Positions 35,992 through 44,558 of a stretch of DNA of 64,000 bases are shown piece after piece. The notes below the pieces were generated by a model. The model was given only the letters and a program-made list of their open reading frames with translations. It was not told where the DNA came from and did not search any database. The position numbers and the translations under genes are program-made. The stretch is taken from NCBI RefSeq assembly GCF_028649455.1, contig NZ_JAQSIO010000002.1, positions 186,001 through 250,000 of the forward strand. Direction: 5' to 3'. The stretch is from Curvibacter microcysteis. GTDB lineage: Bacteria > Pseudomonadota > Gammaproteobacteria > Burkholderiales > Burkholderiaceae_C. Numbering within the stretch: position 1 is the first letter of the stretch; every line of letters starts with the position of its first letter.

Positions 35992-36450
35992 TCAGTGCAG
36001 GAGTCCGGGGTGGGCATTGGCCAGTCGCTCCAACTCCGCGCACACATCTGCCATGCGACCAGAGATCACCAAACGCCCTGCGTGGTGCTTGGACTGGCGC
36101 TGTTCCCGGATGCGCAACACCTTGAGTGGACGGCTGGCGTGGGTCGAGCGCTGGACCGCTTTGGCCGGTGCTGACCAGGGCTCGGGAACCGATGTGGTCG
36201 AGGCCTCGGAAGAATACGTGGAGGCGCCGGGCAAGTCGGGCGAGGCCGCCTCAACCAGTGTGCTCTTTTTAGCATCGATGGCCGTCCCCGGCTCTTTTGA
36301 GCCAGTAGTGGCCTGGATGGCGTTCAGCGCTCCGCCTGTGGATGGCGGAGTCATTGGGCCCATGTGACGAGGCTCAGCTTGACGCCATTGGCCCCAAAAA
36401 TGACTCAGCGGGGCGAGCAGGCGCGACGCGGCAGAGAATGCCTTTCCCAT
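35992..36450 (-). CDS. Hypothetical protein, downstream of lexA
   Basis: 152 residues, beginning MGKAFSAASRLLAPLSHFWG. The middle is low-complexity (Ser, Ala, Thr, Pro); the C-terminus KHHAGRLVISGRMADVCAEL plus ERLA looks like a short conserved domain. The ending GRLxISGRxADVCAELERLA is, to my memory, seen in other Comamonadaceae hypothetical proteins, but no function is known. It lies 123 bp after lexA on the same strand, separated by a large inverted repeat. Codon usage is like the neighbours. Confidence 0.62.
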   Translation of the reverse strand: MGKAFSAASRLLAPLSHFWGQWRQAEPRHMGPMTPPSTGGALNAIQATTGSKEPGTAIDAKKSTLVEAASPDLPGASTYSSEASTTSVPEPWSAPAKAVQRSTHASRPLKVLRIREQRQSKHHAGRLVISGRMADVCAELERLANAHPGLLH

Positions 36451-36518
36451 GTGAAACTCCAGTTCGATTCAGGGGTTGAACACAGGCAGGATTCAATGGG
36501 TTGAGTCAGACCAGGGTT

Positions 36519-36546
36519 GTTTGGCAAATCCGGATTTGCCTCAAAC
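36519..36546. repeat. Large inverted repeat downstream of lexA
   Basis: A perfect 18-bp palindrome GGCAAATCCGGATTTGCC (36523-36540), flanked by GTTTG (36519-36523) and CAAAC (36542-36546) that extend the symmetry apart from one unpaired T. It is 28 bp beyond the lexA stop and 70 bp before the downstream hypothetical gene. It could be a terminator without a T tract or a protein-binding site. Confidence 0.6.
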
Positions 36547-36573
36547 GCCCGCCACCTGGTCCGGCCCGTTGCT

Positions 36574-37260
36574 TTACATCAGCATGGAATTGCGGATCAG
36601 GCCCACCGCCAGGCCTTCAATCTCGAAGGGCTCGTCGGGCTGCACGATGATGGGGGCGAAGTCGGGGTTTTCAGCCAGCAGTTCGATGTGCTCGGCTGTG
36701 CGGTGCAAGCGCTTCACCGTCACTTCTTCACCGAGCCGGGCCACGATGATTTGACCGTTTTTGGCCTCGCGGGTGGACTGCACTGCCAACAAGTCGCCGT
36801 CCATGATGCCCACGTCGCGCATGGACATGCCGCGCACCTTGAGCAGGTAGTCTGGCTTTTGCTGGAAAAGGCTGTTTTCCACGTAATAGGTCTGGTCCAC
36901 ATGTTCCTGCGCGAGAATGGGCGAGCCTGCGGCCACCCGGCCGATCAGGGGCAGGGCCAGCTGGCTCAGGCCCGGCAGGGGCAGAGAGAACTGTGGATCG
37001 CGGGACTGGTTGAGCTGGCGCAGGCTGTTGCCGCGCAGGCGGATGCCCCGAGAGGTACCGCTGACCAGTTCGATCACGCCCTTGCGGGCCAGGGCTTGCA
37101 AATGCTCCTCGGCAGCGTTGGCGGATTTGAAGCCCAGCTCAGACGCGATCTCAGCCCGAGTGGGCGGCGCGCCGGTGCGGGCGATGGCACTCTGAATGAG
37201 TTCCAAAATTTGTTGCTGTCTTGCGGTGAGCTTCACTGTGAGCTGAGGCATGTCCATCAT
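36574..37260 (-). CDS. lexA: LexA repressor of the SOS regulon
   Basis: 228 residues. The N-terminal winged helix ([15 protein letters not shown], then [20 protein letters not shown]) binds SOS boxes. The Ala111-Gly112 self-cleavage bond lies in GRVAAGSP, with the catalytic Ser146 in GMSMRD and Lys167 in REAKNGQ. AGGAG precedes the double ATG at 37255-37260. Two LexA boxes lie just upstream, so it is autoregulated. Cleavage after RecA activation would derepress the regulon. Confidence 0.97.
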   Translation of the reverse strand: MMDMPQLTVKLTARQQQILELIQSAIARTGAPPTRAEIASELGFKSANAAEEHLQALARKGVIELVSGTSRGIRLRGNSLRQLNQSRDPQFSLPLPGLSQLALPLIGRVAAGSPILAQEHVDQTYYVENSLFQQKPDYLLKVRGMSMRDVGIMDGDLLAVQSTREAKNGQIIVARLGEEVTVKRLHRTAEHIELLAENPDFAPIIVQPDEPFEIEGLAVGLIRNSMLM

Positions 37261-37275
37261 CGCGGCTCCTGAGGG

Positions 37276-37291
37276 CTGTTTGAATATCCAG
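37276..37291. promoter_or_regulatory. LexA (SOS) box 1
   Basis: CTG-TTTGAATATC-CAG, an exact CTG-N10-CAG match, 16 bp upstream of the first lexA start codon. Confidence 0.85.
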
Positions 37292-37294
37292 TAA

Positions 37295-37310
37295 CTGTAT
37301 TTTTGACCAG
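37295..37310. promoter_or_regulatory. LexA (SOS) box 2
   Basis: CTG-TATTTTTGAC-CAG, a second exact CTG-N10-CAG, 3 bp from box 1 and ending 11 bp before the divergent asparaginase ATG. The E. coli lexA promoter likewise carries two boxes. This one could also affect asparaginase expression. Confidence 0.85.
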
Positions 37311-37321
37311 TTTTTTACGAA

Positions 37322-38296
37322 ATGCAAGTCACCTCTTCGAATGCCAAGCGCTTGGTTGTTTTGGGCACCGGCGGCACCATCGCTGGCGAAGCCGGCAGCC
37401 AGCACGACAACGTGGGCTACCGCGCCGCCCAGCGCAGCGTCATGGACCTGATGGGGGGCCTGCCGGTGCCTGCGGGTTTGAGCGTGCTGGGCGAGCAGGT
37501 GGCTCAGCTCGACAGCAAGGACATGGACCATGCCACCTGGCAGGCCTTGCTGGCCCGGGTGCAGGCCCACCTGGCCGATGACAGCGTGCGCGGCATCGTC
37601 ATCACCCACGGCACAGACACCCTCGAAGAAACGGCTTTTTTCCTGCACACCTTGCTGGGCGCATGCAAGCCCATCGTGCTGACTTGCTCCATGCGGCCCG
37701 CCACGGCTTTGATGTCCGATGGTCCGCAGAACCTGGTCGACGCGTTGGCGGTGGCCGCCGACCCCTCGGCTCGGGGTGTGGTGGTGGTGTGTGCCGGCCA
37801 GATCCATGACCCGGTGGGCGTGCAGAAGGTGCACACCTACCGGCCCGATGCATTTGATTCGGGCGATGAGGGGCCGATGGGCCAAGTGTTGGAAGGCCAA
37901 CCCGTGTGGCACCGGCGTGAGACCCGCGTCCACCGGGCCGCACCTCCCAAGGCTTTGCAGGCCGCATTGAGCTGCGCTGTGGCGGACTGGCCTTGGGTGG
38001 CCCTGCTCAGCAGCCATGCGGGGGCGACCGAGCGCGCAGTGGACGCCTGGCTGGCCCAAGGCGTGGACGGCCTGGTGCTGGCAGGCACAGGTAATGGCAC
38101 GCTGAATCAAGCCTTGGAGCCCGCTTTGCAGCGCGCGGCTGAGGCGGGGGTGCCGGTGTGGCGCAGTACGCGTTGTGTGGGCGGGCCGGTGTTGAGTGGC
38201 GGGGCCTCGACCTGGCCGATCGCTCAGGGCCTCAACGGTGTCAAGGCCCGTGTCGCCCTGCTTTTGGACTTGCTGGCGGCGCGCCACGGGGCTTGA
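37322..38296 (+). CDS. L-asparaginase family protein
   Basis: Hydrolyses asparagine to aspartate and ammonia; 324 residues. The two catalytic threonine motifs are VLGTGGTIAGEA near residue 15 and VITHGTDTLEETA near 93. The region SMRPATALMSDGPQNLVDAL is typical of the type I/II bacterial family. There is no signal peptide, so it is probably cytoplasmic. No clear ribosome-binding site precedes ATG 37322. It is divergent from lexA across only 61 bp containing both SOS boxes. Confidence 0.94.
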   Translation: MQVTSSNAKRLVVLGTGGTIAGEAGSQHDNVGYRAAQRSVMDLMGGLPVPAGLSVLGEQVAQLDSKDMDHATWQALLARVQAHLADDSVRGIVITHGTDTLEETAFFLHTLLGACKPIVLTCSMRPATALMSDGPQNLVDALAVAADPSARGVVVVCAGQIHDPVGVQKVHTYRPDAFDSGDEGPMGQVLEGQPVWHRRETRVHRAAPPKALQAALSCAVADWPWVALLSSHAGATERAVDAWLAQGVDGLVLAGTGNGTLNQALEPALQRAAEAGVPVWRSTRCVGGPVLSGGASTWPIAQGLNGVKARVALLLDLLAARHGA

Positions 38297-38321
38297 TTCC
38301 AGGGCCTTCCTGGTGATTGGG

Positions 38322-38357
38322 CATGAAGAAGCCCGTCACGGCGAGGCCGGACGGGCT
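38322..38357 (-). terminator. Probable terminator after ilvD
   Basis: On the minus strand AGCCCGTC (38357-38350) pairs with GACGGGCT (38337-38330) around a 12-nt loop, followed by TCTTCAT. It lies 88 bp after the ilvD stop and could also act on the convergent asparaginase transcript. The T tract is short. Confidence 0.55.
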
Positions 38358-38445
38358 GGTGCTTGAGCCCACGCCGCACCCGGGTGAGTGGGCGAACTCT
38401 GGTGAGATGGCAGCGCTGAGTGCACTGCCGGCCTCAGCCTGGGGC

Positions 38446-40140
38446 TCAGAAGTTGTCGAGCACTGCGCCCTTGCTGGCGCTGGCGGCGTTGAAGGCGAAC
38501 TTGGCTTGCACACCCCGGGTGTAGCGCGGGGCGGGGGCGGTCCAGCCTTCGCGGCGCTTGGCCAATTCGGCTTCCGGCACGTTCAGCTCCAAGATCAGCT
38601 TGTGCGCGTCGATGGTGATGCTGTCGCCTTCGTTCACGAAGGCAATGGTGCCGCCCGCTGCCGCTTCAGGCGCGACGTGGCCCACCACCATGCCCCAGGT
38701 GCCGCCCGAGAAGCGGCCGTCGGTGATCAGGCCCACGCTCTCACCCAGGCCGGCGCCAATCAGCGCGCCCGTGGGGGCCAGCATTTCGGGCATGCCCGGG
38801 CCGCCCTTGGGGCCGAGGTAGCGCAGCACCATCACGTCGCCAGCCTGGATCTTGCCGTCCAAAATGGCCTTCAGCGCGGATTGCTCGTCGTCGAAGACGC
38901 GGGCCGGGCCGGTGATGACGGGGTTCTTCAAGCCGGTGATCTTGGCGACAGCACCTTCAGGGCTCAGGTTGCCCTTCAGGATGGCCAGGTGGCCTTGTTC
39001 GTACATCGGGTTGCTGATCGCACGGATCACATCCTGGTCGGCGCGCGGCTGATCGGGCACGTCGGCCAGCACTTCGGCGATGGTTTGGCCCGAGATGGTC
39101 AGGCAGTCGCCGTGCAGCAGGCCGGCGTTCAGCAGCACCTTCATCACTTGCGGAATGCCGCCGGCATTGTGCAGGTCCACCGCCAGGTACTTGCCGCTGG
39201 GCTTCAAGTCGCACAGCACGGGGGTCTTTTGGCGCACGCGCTCGAAGTCGTCAATGGTCCATTCCACGCCAGCGGCGTGGGCGATGGCCAAGAAGTGCAA
39301 CACGGCGTTGGTCGAGCCGCCGGTGGCCATGATCACCGCCACGGCGTTCTCGATGGACTTGCGCGTCACGATGTCGCGTGGGCGGATGTCCCTCTTGATG
39401 GCTTCGATCAGCACCTTGGCCGACTCCTTGGCGGAGTTCAGCTTTTCATCGTGCGGATTGGCCATGGTGGAGGAGTAGGGCAGGGAGATGCCCAGGGCCT
39501 CGAAGGCCGAGCTCATGGTGTTGGCGGTGTACATGCCGCCGCAAGAGCCGGTACCGGGGATGGCGCGCTTTTCGATCTCTTTCAGGTCAAAGTCGCTCAG
39601 CTTGCCAGCGGCGTTCTCGCCCACGGCTTCGAACACGCTCACGATGTTCAGGTCTTTGCCCTGGTAGCGGCCCGGCAGGATGGTGCCGCCGTACACGTAG
39701 ATGGCGGGCACGTTGGCGCGCAGCATGCCCATCAGGCCGCCCGGCATGTTCTTGTCGCAGCCACCGACCACCAGCACGCCGTCCATCCACTGGCCTTGCA
39801 CGCAGGTTTCGATGCAGTCCGAGATCACTTCGCGGCTGACCAGGCTGTACTTCATGCCTTCGGTGCCCATGGCCATGCCGTCGCTGATGGTCGGCGTGCC
39901 AAAGACCTGGGCATTGCCACCGGCTTCCTCGATGCCGGCGATGGCGGCGTCCGCCAGCTTTTGCAGGCCCGAGTTGCACGGGGTGATGGTGCTGTGGCCG
40001 TTGGCCACGCCGACCATGGGCTTCTTGAAGTCGCCTTCTTCGTAGCCCATGGCGTAGTACATGGAGCGGTTGGGGGCGCGCGACTTGCCTTCGGTGATGT
40101 TGGCCGAGCGGCGGTTGATCTGGATGGGTTTGGTTTCCAT
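38446..40140 (-). CDS. ilvD: Dihydroxy-acid dehydratase
   Basis: Dehydrates 2,3-dihydroxy-isovalerate and 2,3-dihydroxy-3-methylvalerate in valine and isoleucine synthesis; 564 residues. The iron-sulfur ligand cysteines are C55 ([10 protein letters not shown]), C128 ([10 protein letters not shown]) and C200 ([15 protein letters not shown]). The length, near 560 rather than 610, fits the short IlvD branch; the cluster type cannot be told from motifs alone. It is divergent from a LysR-type regulator, across a 119-bp AT-rich region with operator-like dyads. No other ilv gene is nearby. Confidence 0.97.
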   Translation of the reverse strand: METKPIQINRRSANITEGKSRAPNRSMYYAMGYEEGDFKKPMVGVANGHSTITPCNSGLQKLADAAIAGIEEAGGNAQVFGTPTISDGMAMGTEGMKYSLVSREVISDCIETCVQGQWMDGVLVVGGCDKNMPGGLMGMLRANVPAIYVYGGTILPGRYQGKDLNIVSVFEAVGENAAGKLSDFDLKEIEKRAIPGTGSCGGMYTANTMSSAFEALGISLPYSSTMANPHDEKLNSAKESAKVLIEAIKRDIRPRDIVTRKSIENAVAVIMATGGSTNAVLHFLAIAHAAGVEWTIDDFERVRQKTPVLCDLKPSGKYLAVDLHNAGGIPQVMKVLLNAGLLHGDCLTISGQTIAEVLADVPDQPRADQDVIRAISNPMYEQGHLAILKGNLSPEGAVAKITGLKNPVITGPARVFDDEQSALKAILDGKIQAGDVMVLRYLGPKGGPGMPEMLAPTGALIGAGLGESVGLITDGRFSGGTWGMVVGHVAPEAAAGGTIAFVNEGDSITIDAHKLILELNVPEAELAKRREGWTAPAPRYTRGVQAKFAFNAASASKGAVLDNF

Positions 40141-40228
40141 GGGGGGCGTCTCTTTCGGCTGTGCCGGCCTCGGATGCTTGGGCCAGCGTGGCCTGAAGTA
40201 TGCCTGGGGTGATTGATTCTTTCTAATC

Positions 40229-40261
40229 TTGATTTTCGATCAATTAATATGCCTGGCATAT
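40229..40261. promoter_or_regulatory. LysR-type operator dyads between ilvD and lysR
   Basis: TTGAT-TTTCG-ATCAA (40229-40243) contains an exact T-N11-A LysR motif with perfect dyad symmetry. A second perfect 15-bp palindrome, ATATGCC-T-GGCATAT (40247-40261), overlaps the first two bases of the LysR start codon. Binding at the second would block translation-start-proximal transcription, the expected autorepression layout. Confidence 0.6.
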
Positions 40262-41204
40262 GAAAGACGCCACCATTGAACTGCGGGTCTGGCGCCAGTT
40301 CGCGGTGCTGGCCGAAGAGCTGCACTTCGGCCGCGCCGCGCAGCGCTTGCACATGACCCAACCCCCCTTGACGCAGGCGATCGCCCAGCTGGAGGCCACA
40401 CTGCAAGTGCGCTTGTTCGACCGCACCCGGCGCAGTGTCAAGCTCACCGAAGCCGGGCGCGCCATCCTGGACGATGTGTTGGGTTTGCTGGCGCGCGCCC
40501 AACAGCTGCCCTGGCGGGCGCGGGCTGCCGCTCAGGGCCAGACGGGGCTGTTGCGCCTGGGCTTCGTCTCCACGATTGGCTTTGATGTGCTGCCGGCCTG
40601 GGTGCAGGCCTTTCGAACCCAGTACCCACAGGTGCAGCTGGAGCTGATCGAAGCCACGGGCGATGTGCAGTTGCAGGCCTTTGAGCGAGGCGAGCTGGAC
40701 GCCGGCTTCATGCTGCACTCCCCAGGCTTTGCACCCCCCGACTTCGCTTGCCGCCGCATCAGCGCCGAGCCCTTGGTGCTGGCCTTGCCTGCCCAGCACC
40801 CGCTGGTGGCGCAGGCCAGCACTTTGTCGAGCAGCGCCTTCTTGGCGCAAGCCTTGGCGGAGCCCTTGGTGATTTTTCCGCGCCGCATCGTGCCCTCCTT
40901 GCATGACGCCATTTTTGGCCTTTACCACGCGCAAGGGCGCAGCCCCCAGGTGGTGCAGGAGGCGATTCAGATGCAGACCATCATCAACTTGGTCTCCGCT
41001 GGTTTGGGCCTGGCCTGGGTGCCGCGCAGCGTGACCCAGTTCCGGCGCGAGGGCGTGGTCTACCAGGCCTTGCCCGCGAGCCGTCGTCCGCTGGTGCCCA
41101 CTTGTGAAACCAGCCTGCTGTGGCCCAGCGCGGTGCAGTCGCCCGTGGTGGCTTGTTTTGCCGTCTGCGCGCCGCCAGGGCTGTCCCGGGTCGAGCCCGA
41201 CTGA
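40260..41204 (+). CDS. LysR family transcriptional regulator
   Basis: 314 residues. The N-terminal winged helix contains [25 protein letters not shown], split here by the recognition helix, then [19 protein letters not shown]. The rest is the periplasmic-binding-like effector domain ([15 protein letters not shown] onward). ATG 40260 is within a palindrome. It is divergent from ilvD and likely regulates it and itself. The effector is unknown; a branched-chain intermediate would be a reasonable guess. Confidence 0.93.
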   Translation: MKDATIELRVWRQFAVLAEELHFGRAAQRLHMTQPPLTQAIAQLEATLQVRLFDRTRRSVKLTEAGRAILDDVLGLLARAQQLPWRARAAAQGQTGLLRLGFVSTIGFDVLPAWVQAFRTQYPQVQLELIEATGDVQLQAFERGELDAGFMLHSPGFAPPDFACRRISAEPLVLALPAQHPLVAQASTLSSSAFLAQALAEPLVIFPRRIVPSLHDAIFGLYHAQGRSPQVVQEAIQMQTIINLVSAGLGLAWVPRSVTQFRREGVVYQALPASRRPLVPTCETSLLWPSAVQSPVVACFAVCAPPGLSRVEPD

Positions 41205-41266
41205 GCCGCGGCCGGGCCTGTTGGGCCGTCACGAGGCCGCCGTCTTCTGCGGGCACAATCTCGCGC

Positions 41267-42088
41267 ATGCTGACCTACCCGCAAATTGATCCCGTGGCCC
41301 TGCAAATCGGGCCGCTGTCCGTGCACTGGTACGGACTGACCTACCTGGCCGCCTTTGGCTTGTTCATGCTTTTGGGGCTGCGTCGCCTGCACCACCTGCC
41401 GTATGCCGCCATGACCGGCGAGCGTGCCTGGGCGCGGCGCGACATCGAGGACATCTTGTTTTACGGCGTGCTGGGCGTGGTGTTGGGGGGGCGCCTGGGC
41501 TACTGCCTGTTCTACAAGCCTTTGCACTACCTCAGCCACCCTCTGGAAATCCTGCAGATCTGGACTGGGGGCATGAGCTTTCATGGTGGCTTGCTGGGTG
41601 TGATCGTGGCCTTGATCTGGTATGCGCGTTCGCACCATCGGCCCTGGCTCGAAGTGACCGACCTGGTGGCCCCCTGTGTGCCCACTGGCCTGGCGGCTGG
41701 CCGCGTGGGCAACTTCATCAATGGTGAGTTGTGGGGCCGCTTCAGCCCGGCTGACCTGCCTTGGGGCATGGTGTTTCCGCAAAGCGGCTCCTTGCTGCCG
41801 CGTCACCCCTCGCAGGTCTACCAGTTCTTGCTGGAGGGGCTGCTGCTGTTTGTGCTGTTGTGGCTGTACGCGCGCCAACCCCGTCGCCTTGGCGAGGTGT
41901 CTGGGGCCTTCCTGGTGGGCTATGGCGTGCTGCGCTTCACGGCGGAGTACTTCCGCGAGCCTGATGCTTTCCTGGGCCTGCTGTCCCTGGGCATGAGCAT
42001 GGGCCAGTGGTTGTGCGTGCCCATGGTGCTGGCGGGAGCGCTGATCTTGGTCATGGCCCAACGCGGCGCAGGGGCTGGTCGGGCCTGA
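41267..42088 (+). CDS. lgt: Prolipoprotein diacylglyceryl transferase
   Basis: Transfers diacylglyceryl from phosphatidylglycerol to the lipobox Cys of prolipoproteins in the inner membrane; 273 residues, seven membrane segments. Family signatures are [18 protein letters not shown], the catalytic-region MSFHGGLLG and the Lgt signature [17 protein letters not shown] 41267 gives [20 protein letters not shown], the normal beginning; the longer in-frame extension upstream overlaps the LysR gene and was rejected. It stands 62 bp after the LysR gene on the same strand. Confidence 0.97.
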   Translation: MLTYPQIDPVALQIGPLSVHWYGLTYLAAFGLFMLLGLRRLHHLPYAAMTGERAWARRDIEDILFYGVLGVVLGGRLGYCLFYKPLHYLSHPLEILQIWTGGMSFHGGLLGVIVALIWYARSHHRPWLEVTDLVAPCVPTGLAAGRVGNFINGELWGRFSPADLPWGMVFPQSGSLLPRHPSQVYQFLLEGLLLFVLLWLYARQPRRLGEVSGAFLVGYGVLRFTAEYFREPDAFLGLLSLGMSMGQWLCVPMVLAGALILVMAQRGAGAGRA

Positions 42089-42181
42089 AGGCGGTTCGGG
42101 CCTGCTGCGGCAGGGCGCGGCGGGCCCATTCTTCAGCCCAATTAAGGGTAAATCCCGGTCTCTGCTGGCTTGCCGGTTTTT

Positions 42182-42211
42182 TGTAATTAGTCATAATTAT
42201 CTGTAATTATG
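42182..42211. repeat. Three 10-bp-phased AATTA repeats upstream of the mat-like operon
   Basis: TGTAATTAGT, CATAATTATC and TGTAATTATG are three tandem decamers sharing TAATTA at exactly one helical turn spacing. They sit in an AT-rich patch 108-137 bp before the GntR start. Each contains the short palindrome TAATTA. They are candidate binding sites for the GntR-family regulator encoded downstream. Confidence 0.6.
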
Positions 42212-42318
42212 AACAAGCCGACCCGTCCTCCAAATGTCACATCCAAGCCCAATGGGGCAACAGGGATGACTGGGCAGGGGTGCCCGACGGGGCCGTGTCA
42301 CAAGGTGGGGCCAAGCGC

Positions 42319-42987
42319 ATGAGGCCGACCACCCACTCCCTGCACAACGAGGTGGCGGACCGCCTGCGGGAGCACATCTTCGCGGGCGAACTGCCTCCTG
42401 GCACCTTCTTGGACGAAGTGGCGCTGTGCGAGCGCCTGCAAATCTCGCGCACCCCCTTGCGCGAAGCGCTCAAGGTCCTGACCGCCGAGGGCTTGCTGCG
42501 CCACGAGCCGCGCCGGGGCTGTTTTGTCAACGAGGTCACGGAGCAAGACCTCGATGAGATCTTCCCCGTCATTGCCTTGCTGGAAGGCCGCTGCGCCTAC
42601 GAAGCCGCGCGCCATGTCAGCGACGCCGATCTGCAGGCTTTGGCCGTGCTGCATGAGCGACTGCAGCAACACGCCCAGGCGCGCCAGATTCCCGAGTACT
42701 ACGTGGCCAACTACGCCATCCACGAGGCTTTGATCCAGTTGGCCAACAACCGCTGGTTGGCCCAGGTCATCAGCGACTTGCGCAAGATCCTCAAGCTGGC
42801 GCGGCTTCAGTCCCTGCAGGCCACAGGCCGCATCGAACAAAGCCTGACCGAGCACCTGGCCGTCTTCGCCGCCTTGAAGGCGCGTGACCCTGAAGGCGCC
42901 GAAGCGGCCATGCGCACCCACCTCATGCGCCAGCGCGATGCGCTGCGCGACCTGGCTCGTCAACACAAAAGCAGTCTCCTTGCATGA
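42319..42987 (+). CDS. GntR family transcriptional regulator (FCD domain), MatR-like
   Basis: 222 residues. The N-terminal winged helix has VADRLREHIFAGELPPGTFL then LQISRTPLREALKVLTAEG; the C-terminal FCD ligand-binding domain has HEALIQLANNRWLAQVI and AEAAMRTHLMRQRDAL. ATG 42319 has AAGGTGG upstream; GTG 42280 would add 13 residues. Its stop overlaps the malonyl-CoA decarboxylase start (ATGA). By position it corresponds to MatR, the malonate-responsive repressor of Rhizobium mat operons, and the phased repeats upstream are its likely operator. Confidence 0.9.
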   Translation: MRPTTHSLHNEVADRLREHIFAGELPPGTFLDEVALCERLQISRTPLREALKVLTAEGLLRHEPRRGCFVNEVTEQDLDEIFPVIALLEGRCAYEAARHVSDADLQALAVLHERLQQHAQARQIPEYYVANYAIHEALIQLANNRWLAQVISDLRKILKLARLQSLQATGRIEQSLTEHLAVFAALKARDPEGAEAAMRTHLMRQRDALRDLARQHKSSLLA

Positions 42988-44459
42988 ACACACCGACCTG
43001 GATCAGCCGCGGCGTTTCCAAGCTCATGCCCGCCCCCAAGGCGGCCAAGACCGCCGAACCCACGGGCGCAGCAGCCGTACCGGCGCCCACCCCCGTCCAA
43101 CGTGGTAAAGCCACCGTGCGCAGCACCCGCGAGCGCCTGGAGGCCACCTTGCGCCAAGGCGACGAAGCCCTGTCGCCGCGCATGTTGCGTCGCACGTTGG
43201 AAGAGCTGCGCGGCATCATCGACGCCCGCGTCAGCGAGGTCGAAGGCGGCCGCCGTGCCATGGCTGTGGCCGCCTGGTACGCGGGCGCCACCCCGGCGCG
43301 CCGACGTGACCTGTGGCTGCTGATGAGCGAAATGTTCGTGGCCGACCCGGTCAAGGCCAAAGAAGCCCAGGCCCGTTTTGCCGCGGCTGTGGGCACGCCC
43401 GATGAGGCGGTGGCCGAGGTGCACTACCGCCGCGCCACGGTGTCGCCGCGCCGCCGCCTGCTGCAGCGCTTCAGCGTCTACCCGGGTGGGGTGCAGTTCT
43501 TGGTCGACATGCGGGCCGACATGCAGGCCTCGTTGCGCAGCGACAAACGCCTGCAAGCCCTGGACGTGGAGATGGAGTACATGTTCTCCACTTGGTTCGA
43601 CGTGGGCTTTCTGGACCTGCGCCGCATCAGCTGGGACTCGCCAGCCTCGCTGATCGAGAAGCTCATTCAGTACGAGGCCGTGCACGACATCAAGAGCTGG
43701 GCCGATGTGAAGAACCGCCTGGACAGCGACCGGCGCTGCTACGGCTTCTTCCACCCGCGCCTGCCCGAGGTGCCACTGATCTTTGTCGAGGTGGCCTTGG
43801 TCGATGAGATCGCCAGCGACATCGTGCCACTGCTCGACGAGTCGGCCGCCGCGGCCGACCTGCAAAAAGCCACCACGGCCATCTTCTACTCCATCAGCAA
43901 CACCCAGGTGGGCCTGCGTGGGGTGAGCTTTGGCGACTCCTTGATCAAGCGGGTGGTCGAAACCCTCAAGGACGAATTTCCCAAGCTGCGGACCTTTGCC
44001 ACGCTGTCGCCCATTCCTGGTCTGCGGGCCTGGTTGGGGCGCCAAGTCACCGCCCAGCTGGAGCGCTTGGACGAACGTTCGCTGCGCGACCTGGGTCGTG
44101 CCGTGGGTTTCGAACCGCCCTCGGCCGAGCATGTGCTGGCCGCCTGGGACAAGCCTCTGGCGCTGGATGCCAAATCACCGGCCCGTCAGTTCCTGCTGCA
44201 ATGCGCTGCCCAGTACCTGGGGCGCGAACTGCAAGAGGGCAAGCCGCTGGACCCGGTCGCCCGATTCCACCTGGGCAATGGCGCCCGGGTGGAGCGCTTG
44301 AACTGGGCTGGTGACCCATCGGCCAAGGGGCTCAAGCAGTCCTACGGGCTGATGGTCAACTACCTGTACGACCTCAAGCGCCTGGACAAGCACCGCGCCT
44401 TGCTGGCCCAAGGTCGGATCCCCATCGCGGGCGAGGTCGAGAGCCTGCTCAAGAACTAG
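42984..44459 (+). CDS. matA: Malonyl-CoA decarboxylase
   Basis: Converts malonyl-CoA to acetyl-CoA and CO2; 491 residues. The N-terminal helical domain is followed by the GNAT-like catalytic domain: YEAVHDIKSWADVKNRLD, the conserved His region in RRCYGFFHPRLPEVPLIFVE, and the Ser region TLSPIPGLRAWL. There is no organelle or export signal. It overlaps the GntR gene by 4 nt, so translation is coupled, and a MatB-like ligase lies downstream, which supports malonate catabolism. Confidence 0.94.
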   Translation: MNTPTWISRGVSKLMPAPKAAKTAEPTGAAAVPAPTPVQRGKATVRSTRERLEATLRQGDEALSPRMLRRTLEELRGIIDARVSEVEGGRRAMAVAAWYAGATPARRRDLWLLMSEMFVADPVKAKEAQARFAAAVGTPDEAVAEVHYRRATVSPRRRLLQRFSVYPGGVQFLVDMRADMQASLRSDKRLQALDVEMEYMFSTWFDVGFLDLRRISWDSPASLIEKLIQYEAVHDIKSWADVKNRLDSDRRCYGFFHPRLPEVPLIFVEVALVDEIASDIVPLLDESAAAADLQKATTAIFYSISNTQVGLRGVSFGDSLIKRVVETLKDEFPKLRTFATLSPIPGLRAWLGRQVTAQLERLDERSLRDLGRAVGFEPPSAEHVLAAWDKPLALDAKSPARQFLLQCAAQYLGRELQEGKPLDPVARFHLGNGARVERLNWAGDPSAKGLKQSYGLMVNYLYDLKRLDKHRALLAQGRIPIAGEVESLLKN

Positions 44460-44558
44460 CCCATCCAGCCCGATGCCCGCGCACCGGAGTGTGAAAGAAG
44501 TGCCCAAAAGGGCCCACGGGGCAGCCGCCTCAGTGCCTACCAAGACAGGAGACAAAAC

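Noticed and set aside
38317-40212. 631-codon plus-strand open frame opposite ilvD
   Set aside because: Antisense to a canonical ilvD with three conserved cysteines; composition typical of shadow frames.
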